A DNA stretch of 64,000 bases. Source: Lenzites betulinus (Eukaryota; Basidiomycota; Agaricomycetes; Polyporales; Polyporaceae). Shown in pieces: positions 1 to 12,332 of this stretch. The translations under genes and the position numbers were made by a program. The number at the start of each line of letters is the position of its first letter. Position 1 is the stretch's first letter. Below the pieces are notes generated by a model, which had not been told where the DNA came from, searched no databases, and saw nothing but the letters and a program-made list of their open reading frames with translations. The stretch lies in contig JABYQU010000058.1 of assembly GCA_022264855.1 (NCBI GenBank), positions 124,001-188,000 on the forward strand, given 5' to 3'.

Positions 1-546
1 CATACATAAAAAGGCCCTTCATAAGCCCCTTTCCTGCTTGTAATCATTGCGGGGAGGGATCAGGGGAAGGGCATGTAGAGGGAGGAGAGAGAAGAGAAGG
101 GTGAGTTGCAAGCCGAGGTTAGCGCGCAAGAATGCATTCGCGCGAGAACGCTTTGCATGCACATGCACGATCAGCACATGCCCGCCCCCGGAGCATGTTC
201 CTCAAGACATCTGCCAAGCTTCTTCTGCTTCTCGGATTGATACAATACATAATAGTTTACTATTTCTGACAGTTCTTTGTACTTCAAGCTGCAGTAAGCA
301 TCTGATGACTGCAGAGATGTGTGAATTCGCGCGCGATGAGCACCAGAACAAGGCCTGCATGCCTCCAGCCCCGATATCACCTCGTGCCCTTCCCCGCTTC
401 ATTTACCCAGGATTTACCTAAATATCACAATCGCATTGGGGCTTCGCGCGGCGTGTAGTGTTCATTTGATCACTCAATCGTGTGAAGTCCCTCGGCCAAT
501 TCTTGGATAGCTTTCGATATTGTATGGGTAAGTCAGATAACTACTT
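1..546. other. Gene-free left edge
   Basis: No open frame here resembles a known protein and none shows coding character on either strand. The interval lies downstream of the KDZ transposase stop codon, so it probably contains that gene's 3' flank and possibly one end of the transposon. I could not identify a terminal inverted repeat or target duplication by eye. Confidence 0.5.
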
Positions 547-3500
547 TTACATCGTGATGTCGGCGAGGTACTCCATAATCGCATATACTTCCCCTCCCAT
601 CTCGTCGTCGTCGATCGCGTCTACTGTCGCATGCTCCTCCTGTGTGACGGCGGACATTTCCTCATTCACGAGTGTCTGGAGTTGAGATGGGCGAACGAGC
701 GCCGGGAGTGGGGCGCCGGCTCGGTATCCCGAGGAAGGAGTACCTGTAAAGCCTTCGAGCGCGTACAAGCGTTGAATGTATGCCATGTTCCGCGCACTTG
801 CGCCACGACGATGGCGAACATAGTCTTGCATTGCGCCGTGCAGCGGATCTTTGCGGTTGCTGAGATCTTCGAGAACTGCGCTGAAAAGGAGTTCCTCGTC
901 GCGAATAGACGTGTGCAGCCTTCGAATTTCGCGGGTTACGTTCACGAGCTCCTCGCGTGCCCGCTCGACGCGCTGTACGATACGCATGGTTTCGCGGACG
1001 ATCGGCTTCGCCCACGGCTTGTCGCGGATATCGTTCTTGGTATCCCGCAAGAGTGCGAACTCCTCGAGGAACGCGTAGTGCGATGCTTTCGACCAGTCGA
1101 GTGTCTCGCGCGGCGGTTCGAGTGCGCGCGCAGCTTCATTGTATGCATTGACGGCATTGCGAATTGCTTTGCAGCGCGTCTGCAAGCTCTTCGCGATGTA
1201 GGTGCGTGCCTTGTACCCTGTACAGTAGACGTCATGTTAGATGAGATCCCGATCTCAGGAGACCTCGATCAGTGCTTACCGGTTCGGGAGAGATTTAATT
1301 TGTGTAGCTCGAACAGCCGGAGGATAACCAAACGTTGAAGGCGCCCGAGCGCCCGATGATATCTCCGCTCGGCGATGTATTGCACGATTTCGCGGTAGTT
1401 GCTGTCGCCGGGCTGCCAGCGCTGCTCGATATCGAGTCGAACTTCCATTACATTGACCTCGGCCGTCAGCTGAGCAACCCGTTCGCGCAGATATCGACGA
1501 CGTGTCTCTAGCTTGCGGGTTGCGGAGAGATCGGCGGCATAGTCGGTGGGGCCCCGGACTGGTTCCATAAACGTGAGGGTCGTGCCTGTCTTGCCGGCTG
1601 ATGCCGCGTTGTCGTAGAACCGCCGAGACACATCATGAAGCTCGTCGCTATCAGATAGATCAGATCGGTGGTTAGATACATCACGATGGACTCACGAGGT
1701 CTTCCTCAAGTCTTGCAGGGCCTCAACATATGCAACAAGATGGACATTCTTAGGGTCCTCGTCCTGCAGCGCTGAGAAATAGTTACGTTCCTCCAGCGTG
1801 TACTCGCGAAGGTTCTCCATGGTGATTCCGAGTGTCTTGAGGGTTTCGTCGATCATCGGCGCCTTCTCCTCGATGATGTCGAGCGCCTGCGCGTAGTTAT
1901 TGTATAGCATCAAGCCGAGGTTCGCGTACTTCTCGGCATCGCGCTGATGGAAGAAAAGGTCGATCAAGACGTGCCGTCGATACGGTGACGCGTAGCGTGT
2001 CACCGGCGCGAGCTCATTGGAGTCGCCGAATACTCGCTCGAGAGTTTCGAGATCTTCGGTGCCCACGCCAGCGATGGAGTTAGGATGGAAGTGCACCTGG
2101 CAAGTGTAAGCGTGTGAATACCCATGGAAAGCGTTGACGCAGAATCGCGAGCCGGACGACGCGAACTCCGGACCGAGACGGCTTGATTGCACAGTCTTTT
2201 GAAATGTGCATCCGATATCATACCCGATCATATTCTTGCCCCCGATCGCGCTCTGGATCTTGGCGACAATCGCGAGCGGATATTTCGCCCTGATGTGCAG
2301 TTTAGTATGTGCAAAGTGGGGGGACTATTCACTTACAGTTCCCCACTGCGAACCATGTCTGTAAGCCATAGGATGATGCCGTGGCGGCAACAGCACGCGA
2401 ATATACCAGTCTCTTCGAAAACACCCCACATCCGCTTGTTTGCATCGGCAGAGGCCGCCTTCCAGTGGGACGCACATGGCGTGATATTCTCGAGCGCTCC
2501 ATCAGTCGGATCCCCCTCGGCAGTGCTTTCGCCGGGCGCCGGTGGATCATCGCTATCCGAACCCGTGTCGTGGACGTCATCCATAAGATCGGGCTTCTTC
2601 TGCTGTTGGCGTGCCTTGACCTCGTTCGCGAACTCGGCGACATAGCTGCGCGGAAGAAAGTAGTCGCTATCGAAAGTGCGTGGATCGCCGGAGGAGCGCC
2701 CGGCGGCAGGTGCAAGACGTTTGAGACTATTATTACCATCCATACATAATATGCGGTCGAAAACCGCCGGTACCTCATCGTCCAGCTGCGGGATGCATGT
2801 TAAGTTAGTTAGTTTGCTAGGAGATAGGACGGCATACCTTGTAGGCGCACGCGGGGCAAGCGTTCACCGCCCTCCAGTCGGGCGAATCACGGCCCAGCTC
2901 TGCCATCATGTTGCGATTGACGTCACGCAGGATAGTGAGATAGATGTCGAACGCGTCCGCAATAGCCGTCCGATAGTATCGGCGATAAGGGATCTAAATT
3001 GATGCCTGCATCAGTGTACGCGCGAGAATGACACAACGCGCGACTTACGAAGTACATGTAACACAGGAGTTTTGTGAATGCCTCTGTGCTGAATGAAGCT
3101 TTGAACAAGCGGATACATCTGAAAAGTTCGAGTGTGTCCAGGGAGATTGCGAGGGACGGACTGATCGGCACAGTGCCTAGATATCCGTGGAGTACGAGGG
3201 CCTCGGCAGTGGTCTGATCGGCGCCGCGTTTGATGTGGACAGTCTTCTTTTTGGTATAGATATCGACAATATCAATATCAAAGTCATAGCACTCAGCGCC
3301 CGATGTCCCGGTCTCCTCGCATGGCTCGGTTGATTGCGGGGACGGTGCGCCATACTTCCATTGTAGATATGCTTGAACGAGTTGCGGGATTTGCGGCCGC
3401 CAGTTGGCGTCGAGGTTGTACATCCGGTTCTTCCATGTACGTTCGTCCCGTGTTCGGCGATAGGCAGTGCTACAAGAAATACTGTGAGCTCGCGTCATCA

Positions 3501-4195
3501 TCTGGATATGCCGGTGTGCCTTACCGTCCCTGGAGGATGTCGCGTATGGCGTAAGTGATGGCCGTGACGTTTTGATCGTCTGGGGTATCTTCCCACTCCT
3601 CGTCGTCGGGTTCCGGGGCGCCGGCGGTGAGCATCTCATGGACATCGTCTTCGACGGCCATTGGAGGCTCCTCCCCGCGTAGCTCCGCGAGGCCCTTGCG
3701 TGATTGAGAACCCATAGCTAGCAACGACATCATGTTTGGCACTACATGTTATTATTTAGAAAGAAGGAATACCGTGCTTTAGGGACTCGAGCTTCTCGGC
3801 AGTCCGGCGCCGCTCCTCCTCCAGCGCTTTCATGCCGTAGCGCTTCTCGCAGATCTTTCGGAGAACAGGTGGCGCGTGCGGCTGTGCTGCGCCCTCGAGC
3901 GCGGGTCCCACCATCCGGACGACGCGCGAAACCCCTCCGCGCTTTGCAGGCATGAGGGAGAGATTGTGAGTAGCGGGAAGAAATGAACCGCAAACTCCGA
4001 GAGCTCACAGTCTATATACTGAGCACACATTTGTGTAGCACATATAATCAATACATAACTTACAAGGTGTAGGCAGCAAGGCCTTCGCGTGGATCTTGCC
4101 TCGTGGGTGATGCGTCGGCTGTTGGCGGGCGGGCTGGGCGGTGTGGGAATCTGCGAAGTCATGGTGATGGGGCTGTGATGGATGACTTCACGCAC
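547..4195 (-). CDS. KDZ-superfamily transposase (Kyakuja-Dileera-Zisupton), multi-exon
   Basis: Coding segments on the minus strand lie near 3955-3756, 3742-3521, 3450-3050, 2990-2830, 2790-2333, 2237-1692, 1631-1269 and 1210-547, separated by short introns. Diagnostic KDZ blocks appear in order: a cysteine motif reading ACPACAYK (about 2890-2840), a GIFACCCRHG block (about 2400), the YDIGC motif (2226-2212), the CVNAFHGYSH block (about 2140-2110), and an EDLETLERVF-SNELAP block (about 2060-2000). A long helical C-terminal region follows. These are the hallmarks of the DDE-type KDZ transposases that are abundant in basidiomycetes. I see no in-frame stop in the recognisable segments, so the gene may still be translatable. 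The N-terminal exons (about 4195-3756) are less certain. The expected role is DNA transposition in the nucleus. Confidence 0.85.
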
Positions 4196-4269
4196 GGATA
4201 CTTACCTGATAAGATGAGCAGTAAAAGCGGAAGCTTGGGCTCTATTACGGTGTAGAGCTGTGGCTGAGT

Positions 4270-4980
4270 TTGCGCTGTGCGAGCGTGGGCGGGAGGGGGG
4301 AGGGGCGGGACGGAGGAGGGGCGGGACGGAGGAGGGGCGGAGGAGGCACGCTCGGGACGCGGGCGGACACGTGGCGCAGTCGTTCTCCGAGGAATCGGGA
4401 TTGAAGCGCCGGAATGATCTACGTCATCCGGCGTTAGTTCTGCATTACTTATGTCGGCCGCGATTAGAGTGTCGCGTGTGGGGCTAATAGCCAGTTATAA
4501 GAATACCATTGTATAGCGAAATGTAAGTGTTACACTATACAAAGAAAACGAGAGAACCGGAGGAGAGACAGCCGAGGGACGGGGGAGTTAGTGTGCAGTG
4601 GGATGGGAGAGCGCCGGGGCAGTGGGGAGCGCCGGGGGAAGGGAAAGCGCCGGGGGGAAGGGAAAGCGCCGGGGCAGTGGGGAGCGCCGGGGGAAGGGAA
4701 AGCGCCGGGGGGCGGGGAGCGCCGGGGCAGTGGGGAGCGCCGGGGGGAAGGGAAAGCGCCGGGGGGAAGGGAAAGCGCCGGCGGGGAGCGCGCTGATGGG
4801 CGGGGGAGCGCCGGCGGGGGCGGGAGATAGCGCTGATGGGCGGGGGAGCGCCGGCGGGGGCGGGGCGGGGAGGGGGCGCCGAGATAGCCGGGGCTGTGGC
4901 TGCCATCAAACGCCCGGATATCGCCGAGGAGCGAGGGAAGGCGCCCGGACTTGTAGTGGCGGAAAGGGAGGGCGGGAGGA
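4270..4980 (+). repeat. G-rich low-complexity block with imperfect tandem repeats
   Basis: The block starts with GGGACGGAGGAGGGGC repeats (about 4300-4345). From about 4600 to 4870 it is a run of imperfect units built on the core GCGCCGGGG, alternating with GAAGGGAAA and CAGTGGGGA spacers. The plus strand is almost pure purine outside the CGCC core and has many runs of three to six G. Long frames through it in several phases are products of the repetition, not genes. It lies directly upstream of the KDZ gene start and may be part of that element's end. G-quadruplex formation is plausible but is an inference. Confidence 0.85.
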
Positions 4981-5586
4981 CCTTCTATAAAAGGGAAGAG
5001 GCAGCGGTATTGGTAGAATTACTCGTAGTGGCAGGGAAGTGGTCTATTAGGTCTATTTAACTTGCGGACTCCCACCGGACTTACGTAGTTTGATAAGCTA
5101 TATTGATGTGATGATCAGGTGGCGTCGTGGCGGCCGCGTATCGTACTGTTCCATAACGGGAAAGGTAGCCAAACAGAACCAAGCAGCGCGGACGTTGCGT
5201 ACCAACACATCAGTCGCAACACGTGGCAAATTGTGACAGTCACTGGGGGGGTGTTATTCTGCCACCTAAGACCTGTCCTACTTCGTAGTCCAGGAACAAC
5301 CTCAACTTGACTCTCGCCTCGTTATATCTCTTTATCGGTTTTGAACACTCTTGGTGTGAAGATAATTTGTGTACATGTATGTACGTATTACAGTGCGGCG
5401 GCAGCGGCAAAACTGGCTGCTATCGTGGCGGCCATTGTCCCCAGAACAATAGCCAGGAACGTGGTCCACGAAGTCAGCCGCAATATATATCAACTTTTGC
5501 TCAAACTTGGGTCTTCCAACTCTTGTCTGCATCGACTTCTTACTTGGTGTGCTTGTCATATCTGAGCCTGGTGCTCGTTTGGTCAG
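4981..5586. other. Intergenic region upstream of AA14 copy 1
   Basis: No gene is visible. The interval should contain the promoter and 5' leader of the AA14 gene that starts at 5587. A TTATAT stretch lies near 5320. No other motif could be assigned. Confidence 0.4.
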
Positions 5587-6987
5587 ATGTTCTCTGCTAC
5601 TGTGCTCTCGTCCTTTCTACTGTTAATGGGCTGGGTCATCGGAGAAGTCTACGGTCATGCTTGTGAGTTCTCCGCACTACGTACTTTGAAGTAAGCTGAG
5701 CAACCTCTTGTAGCGATCTGGCATCCGAGCATGTACGGCTTCAACGTCACAGACAAGACCTTCCCTTACGACAACCGGCCCGTCGCGCCTCTCACAAACT
5801 ACACATTCGACCAGTGGTGGTTCCACGGGCATCTCGACTACCCTCCAAACCCTGGCGACTTCTTCGAACTACCTGCGGGCCAGATTGCCACGACAGAAAT
5901 CGCGTGCAACAAGGGCGCCACCACCTGGTTCAACTCCTCCGAGGGCGGAGATATCCGGCAGGGAGATAGCCCGTGTCCCAACAGCCCTACCGCGGAATAC
6001 CATACGACTGGCTTCAGCGATCTGAAGGGGTGTGCGTTGGCGATCGCGTACGAGTCGGACGTCACGAAGATCCAGCCGGAGGATTTCACGGTGTTCAGCG
6101 TGAACCAGACTTGTGTTTGGACGCGTTTCACCGACTTTGCGGTGCCCGAAAGGATGCCGCCGTGTCCCGAGGGCGGCTGCCACTGTGCGTGGTTTTGGAT
6201 CCATTCGGTATGTACCATGTGTTCTTCTCTGCGATCTTCGCCTCACGAATTTGTTAACAGCAGGATAGCGGAGGTGAACAAAGTAAGATCGCATGGACTA
6301 TCACCGTTCCGCATAGCCGGCTGACTCTCCGTAGATTATATGAATGGCTTCAAGTGCAACATCACAGGTTCATCATCCAACACACCTCTGGCCAAGCCTC
6401 AAGTTCCCCGCCGGTGTGGCGCAGACCCGGACTTTGGTAAACCGGACGCCGCTCCGGGCAACTGCACCTACGGCGCAAAGCAACCGCTGTATTGGTTCCA
6501 AGCGGAACGCAACAATGTACGTTGCCGGCTCCAAATAATATGCCCAGATTACTGATTGATATGTGTCACAGATGTTCGAGGGCACATACGCGCCGCCGTT
6601 CTACCTGGACTTGTACAACTTCAAGGACGGCTCTCAGGACGACATCTTCGTAGATTCGTATGCGGAAATCCCTCCTCCAAGCCCCAACTCGACTGTTGTT
6701 CCGACGTTGCAGCGACCTCAAGCCACTGCAACTGCTTCAGGTTCCTCTACCGCGCGTCCGGCGCCGACCCAGCCAGCAGACCAAATACCGTTCGGCACCC
6801 CGCCGGGGCGTTGTTCTGCGTGGTAAGTACATCTAGTATGTCAGAGATGATGTTCACTGATAATAGGGCTGTGTGGTATAGCACTCGTAGAGCGGTGAAC
6901 AACGTCCAACGACGCTCGCTCGCTCGCAGCTGGCTTGGTCGGCCGCAGACGAAGCAAAGGACGTTCAGTCTTTGGCATCCTTTCTGA
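5587..6987 (+). CDS. AA14-type lytic polysaccharide monooxygenase, copy 1
   Basis: Six exons: 5587-5662, 5714-6207, 6261-6282, 6335-6516, 6572-6822 and 6882-6987, giving 376 residues. A 23-residue signal peptide ends in VYG, so the mature protein begins with His ([12 protein letters not shown]). Counting from that His, the AA14 copper ligands fall exactly where the family has them: His1, His99 (in EYHTTG) and Tyr176 (in NYMNGF). The cysteine-rich core ([33 protein letters not shown]) is intact. AA14 enzymes are secreted copper enzymes reported to cleave xylan coating cellulose. A short Pro/Ser/Thr linker follows the core, then a basic tail on its own exon ending FSLWHPF. The linker is far shorter than in the copy at 9850. 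The last acceptor (6881) was chosen because it aligns the tail with that copy. An acceptor at 6866 is also possible. Confidence 0.9.
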
Positions 6988-7240
6988 TACCCAATCCAAT
7001 TTACTCAACTGTATACTATGCAATCACCTTCAGTGTATCGTTAGCTCGTGGTAAGCAATTTCGCGCGCTTCGCACAACGACGTTGCAACTGATCATGCAT
7101 GCAGATAGATGTAGTCCATGATGTTGTCATTATAGAAGACGTTTATAGCAATATAATAGCATGTCTGGAAGGAACCTCTATGGGGTATCGTAAAATCTCC
7201 GTGTACACTTGGTTCTAGAAGAGCCCATAGGCACATGGCC

Positions 7241-8633
7241 TTACGACTCGACAAGAGACTGAGCCTCAGCCCACACCTGCTCGTCTGCGCCGAACACGTG
7301 CGCCGTGAGGCACATGAGGTCGTCGAATTGGCGGAACGAGGGCGACGCAAGGACGATGGGCGAGGGCGACTCCGCCGTGAGGCACGGGCGGAGTGTCGGC
7401 GCAGACGGCGCTGGGGCGGGAGTGGCGGCGGTGGATTTCTCTGAGAGGTCGATGGTCTCGAACCCGTCGTTCGCATGCGGGCGGCGGGAAGAAGCGGCGG
7501 GGGTGGTGATGGGGTAGGGGTAGGGGGTGACCCCGAGCGAGAATCCGAGTCCGACGTGGGCGGGGACAGGGGGCGACTCGGGTACCGGATCGGACGCCTG
7601 GGTGGTTGAAGGAGCCTCGACACTATGTGTGTAGTGGACAGAGCCGCGGGGGCGGCCGTTCGTCGCGAGTGCCTCCTCGTCGACGTTCCCGTCGGAGTCG
7701 TAGAAGTAACGGTCCTCGTCGGAGTCGTCGGAGTCGATGTCGAAGTCGACGTCGTCTTCATCATCGTCGTCGTCGTCCGAGTCCCACAGTTTGAACGCGT
7801 TGAGGTCGGACTCGGTGATACGGCGCTCGAAACCGGGGCGCGCGAACGAGTCGGTGATGTCCTGCTCGACCTCGTCTTCGGGCTCGTCGTCGACGAGGGG
7901 GACGTCGAAGAGCCCCTCAAGGTCCTCCACGTCGATGCGCATGGCGGGCGAATCGGGGCTGGCAGGGATGGCGATGTCCTGGGTCGCGTGCTGAGGGGAG
8001 GCACAGGCGGCGGCGAGGCGGTGGATATCCTCGAGCGTGCCCATCTCGGAGATGGGGTGGATGTCCTCGAGCTGCTGCATGCGCTGACGGCGGGGCAGCT
8101 TGTGCGCGTCGCGGCGGCCGCGCTGGCGGAGCGCGCGGGGGCTCTCCGTGTCGGTCTCGTACCCATGCTCGATGTGAGCGGGCGGGGCAGAGTGCGTGGC
8201 ACGGAGTGATCGCGGGGCGGTCTCAGCCGACTGGCTGGTAGTAGCCGTGATGAGCTCTGGGCTGTAAGAGAAGGGTGAAATGAATAAGAAATTGAAAGTC
8301 GAAAGGTTGGGTGAAGGGCGCGTACCTGGTAGGCCAGGGCATGAAGTGCTCAACTTCGGGCACGCCGCGGTACGTGTCGAAGTAGTTGACGTCTCCGTCG
8401 GACTCTGTTTGCCAGTCTGGCGCGGAGGCGTTGTTGTGACGCCAGTCGGTAGGCTCCTCGACGGGCGAGACAGCGGGGCTGCTGTCGGTGTCGTCGGAGG
8501 ACGGCGGGACTTCCTCGGAGAAGAGGGAGTAGATAGTCTCTTCCCCAGAGGAGAAGGACGAGGCAACGGAGATGGAGTCGAAGGACATCCCAAGGCCAGC
8601 GAGGGTGGTGTTGGTGGCAGTGAAGGCAGGCAT
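7241..8633 (-). CDS. Acidic Ser/Pro-rich protein of unknown function
   Basis: Two exons, 8633-8326 and 8261-7241 (64-base intron), give 442 residues. No family is recognised. The N-terminal third is Ser-rich and acidic. A central stretch around 7780-7710 is an extreme Asp/Glu run (DSDDDDDDEDD followed by FDIDSDDSDED). The C-terminal third is Pro/Ser/Thr-rich and ends in a more ordered, hydrophobic segment containing FRQFDDLMCLTAHVFG. There is no signal peptide or membrane segment. It is probably a disordered nuclear or cytoplasmic protein, but no function can be given. The start at 8633 follows a TATA-like box by about 120 bases. Long frames in the other two phases of the same interval result from biased codon use. 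Confidence 0.7.
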
Positions 8634-8750
8634 GGTGTGTAGAGGGTCGATAAGCTAGCGCAGCTGGCTGGGTAATGCGTATGTGTGGGGGATGTGTGTG
8701 TACGACTGGGTGCAGGTGTGTTGTGTCGAGAGAGCACGAAGAGGCCCATT

Positions 8751-8757
8751 CTTTATA
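8751..8757 (-). promoter_or_regulatory. TATA-like box of the acidic protein gene
   Basis: The minus strand reads TATAAAG about 118 bases upstream of the start codon at 8633, a usual distance for a basidiomycete core promoter plus leader. Assigned by position and sequence only. Confidence 0.45.
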
Positions 8758-9849
8758 GACCAGAGGTGCGGATGTGAGGTTCGTTGAGGATAGCGGGATC
8801 GAGGCTCGTGGTGGCAGTTTAGCGGTACGTCCGTCGTGTCTTCCGCGACTTGGAGTTATGTATATGCGGCCCTGCTGTCTACTCCGAGTACTCAGTCAGG
8901 TCCAGGGCTTCGGATTTCGTGAGATGCGTTGCAGTACAGACCGGACTTACCTTATGTGGGAGTGGAGCCTACGATCCGAGGCAGACGGATTCCAACCGCA
9001 TCTCGGATCATTCTCCGAGTTTAACGTCGGCCTCGGCTCCAATGTAGTCCACAGCCCGGCCCCAGGAGTGGCGGCTCAATGAGCGGATAAGCATGCAACA
9101 AACCCGCGAGTACTCATGTAGGGAGTGCAACCAACGTCGCACCGACTTGAGGATAGGATAGGCGTGATATGTTTTCATCCTATAACACTCGATCCGACTC
9201 TGCGGGCTCGTTTCTCCGAGTGAATCCGTAGTACTAGATGCTCGGCGAGACGTTGGAGACTGGCTCGTCGGAGGATGGTAGCAGCGCCGCACGGTAGCGC
9301 ACGGTCGAGCTGAAGAGACGCTCAGGCGCGAAACGCGGCCACGTGCTCGTGTTTGTTTGGATCGCTTTGGGTACCATGGGCGTCTATGGGCTACTGAACG
9401 CCTAGCGCTCAGGCACTCTCTTGATGACGACGCCGCCAACGACGACGAGAAGGCTGGAAACGCCGAGCTCGCTCGCGGCGGTGATAGCGGGCGGCGGTGT
9501 TGGATGGCCGTGCGCATAGTATGGTGGCAAAATACATGGGATTATTGTCCGAATAAGGTAGGCGGACGGCTTCGCTACGAGAACAATGGTCAGGCTGTTT
9601 TTAGCTCTCTTATTCTCCCTACAAGCGATGGCCGTATATCATCCTCCCTCGCCGGCAGCAGTGGGATCTCTCATCGACTCCTCGTCGGTTTGCGTTTGCC
9701 CCCCTTCCCTCTTCTGGTTTAGACTCGTATTCGGAGACAGGTTCTCTGGACTACTACGGACCGTTCTTGAACACCCCCGGCTGGACTACTAGACTTCTAC
9801 TCTCTGCTCTGCATACCCCATAGATCACTCACGATACACGAGAATCACC
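8758..9849. other. Intergenic region between the acidic protein and AA14 copy 2
   Basis: About 1.1 kb. A 68-codon frame at 9586-9792 begins with a hydrophobic, signal-like stretch, but it lacks homology or splice support and lies in the likely AA14 promoter or leader. I do not call it a gene. Nothing else could be supported. Confidence 0.4.
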
Positions 9850-11951
9850 ATGATTGCAGCACTCCTACTCACTCTCGCAGCTGTGCTGCCCCTCGCCTCT
9901 GGCCATGCTTGTAAGTGCTCATTTTAATGCGATTTTTTGACATACAACTAAGCATTCGACTGCAGCGATCTTTCATCCTAGCATGTACGGCTTCAACGTC
10001 ACAGACAAGACATTCCCTTACGACAACCGTCCCGTCGCCCCTCTCACGAACTACACGTTTGATCAGTGGTGGTTCCATGGCCACCTCGACTACCCCCCGA
10101 ACCCGGGAGACATCTTCGAGCTCCCGGCCGGAAAGCCCGCCACAACAGAAATCTCCTGCGACAAGGGCGCCACGACCTGGTTCAACTCCTCGCAGGGAGG
10201 CGATGTTCGTCAGGGAGACAGTCCGTGCCCGAACAGCTCACCTGCGGCATACCACACGTCGGGCTTTAGCGATCTGAAGGGCTGCGCCCTGGCGATCGCA
10301 TACGAGTCGGATGTCACGAAGATTCAACCCGAGAACTTTACGGTGTTCAGTGTGAACCAGACTTGTGTATGGACGCGCTTCACGGACTTCCAGGTCCCCG
10401 AGCGCATGCCGCCCTGCCCTCCTGGGGGATGCCACTGTGCCTGGTTCTGGATCCATTCGGTAGGTGTTTGCGATGCAATGGCCGGAAATCACAGTCGCTA
10501 ACTTAAATATCATCCACAGCAAGACAGCGGAGGTGAACAGAGTGAGTTTTCCACTTGGGGCTGTTCGTTATACAACTTCTAACCTACATCCTATAGACTA
10601 CATGACTGGATTCAAGTGCAACGTCACCGGCTCGACGTCGGACGTTCCGCTCGCAGCACCTCAGGTCCCTCGTCGCTGCGGTGCGGACCCCGATAACGGC
10701 AAGAACGAGGCAGCACCCGGCAACTGCACATACGGCGCGAAACAGCCCTTGTACTGGTTCCAGCAGGAGCGCAACAACGTTAGTCCTGGTGTCCTTGTTC
10801 CTTTCTCCACACAATTTGAGCTAATTGGAATGATGATGCAGATGTTTGAGGGGACGTACTCGCCCCCCTTCTATCTGGACCTCTATAACTTCAAGGACGG
10901 CGCCCAGGACGACATCTTCGTGGACTCATACCCTAACGGTATTCCGCCGCCCAGTCCGAACTCCACCGTTGTGCCCACGCCGTTCCTGGGCAACGGCGTT
11001 GCTCCCGCGCCGACGAGCGTGTCGGCGTCGTATACATACTCGTATGGCTCCTCCTCAGCCGCTTCCCTTGCGTCTACGTCTGTGACCTCGGGCTCTTCTA
11101 TACCTGCCTCAAGTGCAAGTAGCTCTATACCCACCTCTTCACAGGCACCATCCTCTTCCGCGTCATTATCTGCATCCACACTACCACAGACGGCGTCCCC
11201 CTCTTCAGCTGCAATTACATTCTCCTCGTCGCTCTCTCCCGAGCTCCCACTCTCCACTGGGACCGTGTCTCCCTCATCCGTATTCGCCCCCTCCGCGACT
11301 CCACAAGCCCCTCCTCCGCAAACGGGGTCCGTCACCACCGCCACCGCCGTCAGCACGCTTGTCGTCACCGTCACCGCCGGCGCCCCCGCGACATCTGTCA
11401 CCGCGGTCTCGTCCAGCTTCGCAGCTTCCTCATCCATTGCATCAAGCGCCATCCCATCCGCAAGCGAGGCTTTCTCGTCGTCGGCGCCCCTCTCCTCCTC
11501 TAGTTCTGGTAGCGCACGCACAACGATCTTCCTGAACAACCCCGCCCCCGCATCCTCCGCCACAGCATCGGTATCTGCATCAGGCAGCGCGAGCGCACAG
11601 CAGGCTGCCCCCACGGTCGCCCTGGACTTTGCGGCGAAGCAGAACGGCTCGGCCCGCGCGGGCGTTCTCGCCGCCGCAGCATCGACATCGTCGACCTGGT
11701 GAGTCCCGCTTTTATCTCCCCGTTCTCGTATCTGGAGAGCTGACGCGGACATTCATAGCAAACGGCAGTTCAAGCGGAAGGTCTCGCTGCGCCGGCGCGC
11801 GGTTGACCCGTCCGAGCTTGAGGCTCGGGACGCGCAAGCACCCCAGCGCGAACCTGTAGAGGAGGGGACGATCCTTTCGCGGATTGACGTGCTCGGGCTG
11901 AGGCGCCATAGGAAGCTGCAGACGCGGGGTTCGTTGTGGCATTTCTTCTGA
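9850..11951 (+). CDS. AA14-type lytic polysaccharide monooxygenase, copy 2, with long Ser/Thr-rich extension
   Basis: Six exons: 9850-9910, 9966-10459, 10520-10541, 10597-10778, 10842-11698 and 11759-11951, giving 602 residues. An 18-residue signal peptide ends in ASG, and the mature protein starts [12 protein letters not shown]. His1, His99 (AAYHTSG) and Tyr176 (NYMTGF) of the AA14 copper site are present. The second, fourth and 22-base third exons have the same lengths as in the copy at 5587, showing recent shared ancestry. After the catalytic core comes a Ser/Thr/Ala/Pro-rich region of about 240 residues (11000-11690), expected to be heavily O-glycosylated. A final exon encodes a very basic tail (starts [15 protein letters not shown], ends RGSLWHFF). 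The protein is secreted and its expected substrate is xylan-coated cellulose. A long antisense frame over the Ser-rich part is a codon-bias artefact. Confidence 0.9.
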
Positions 11952-12332
11952 GCCTGTGGCAGAGTACCTTGTATATATCGACTTTCTTGGCCGTGTTCGG
12001 CCAGCCAGCTATGACTCCCTACATGTATCCGTAGCACTAGTACTGTTGTGATCAATGTAGCCTTTTCTTTCTTGGTCTTCTAAGCAACGGGACAAGCGTG
12101 TGCATACACATAGGTCGTGTTCATACCTGTGATTATCGTCTTCAAACCGATCTTGGCTATATAGAAGACCACAAGTATTCTCGGATCATTGCATGGGAAT
12201 TAGAGGACGTAGGAATAGAGATGACTCATACACCGGGTATCGCTGAGGGGTAGGTATCACTAGCCAAAGGAGTGGATGTGTCGCAAAACATAACAATATG
12301 GTCCGTCGACGCTAACGTCGGGCACGCGCGTT
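11952..12332. other. Convergent 3' intergenic region
   Basis: This interval separates the stop codons of AA14 copy 2 (plus) and the membrane protein (minus). It should hold both 3' untranslated regions. No other feature is seen. Confidence 0.4.

Noticed and set aside
4527..5060. Gly/Arg-rich proteins in the G-rich repeat
   Set aside because: Frames in several phases are all open because of the repeat; products are pure low complexity.
9586..9792. Small secreted protein of 68 residues
   Set aside because: A hydrophobic start alone is weak. It lies in the presumed AA14 leader, with no splice or homology support.
10883..11752. 289-codon frame on the minus strand opposite AA14 copy 2
   Set aside because: It is antisense to the Ser/Thr-rich linker. 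The codon bias of that region keeps several frames open. There is no family resemblance.
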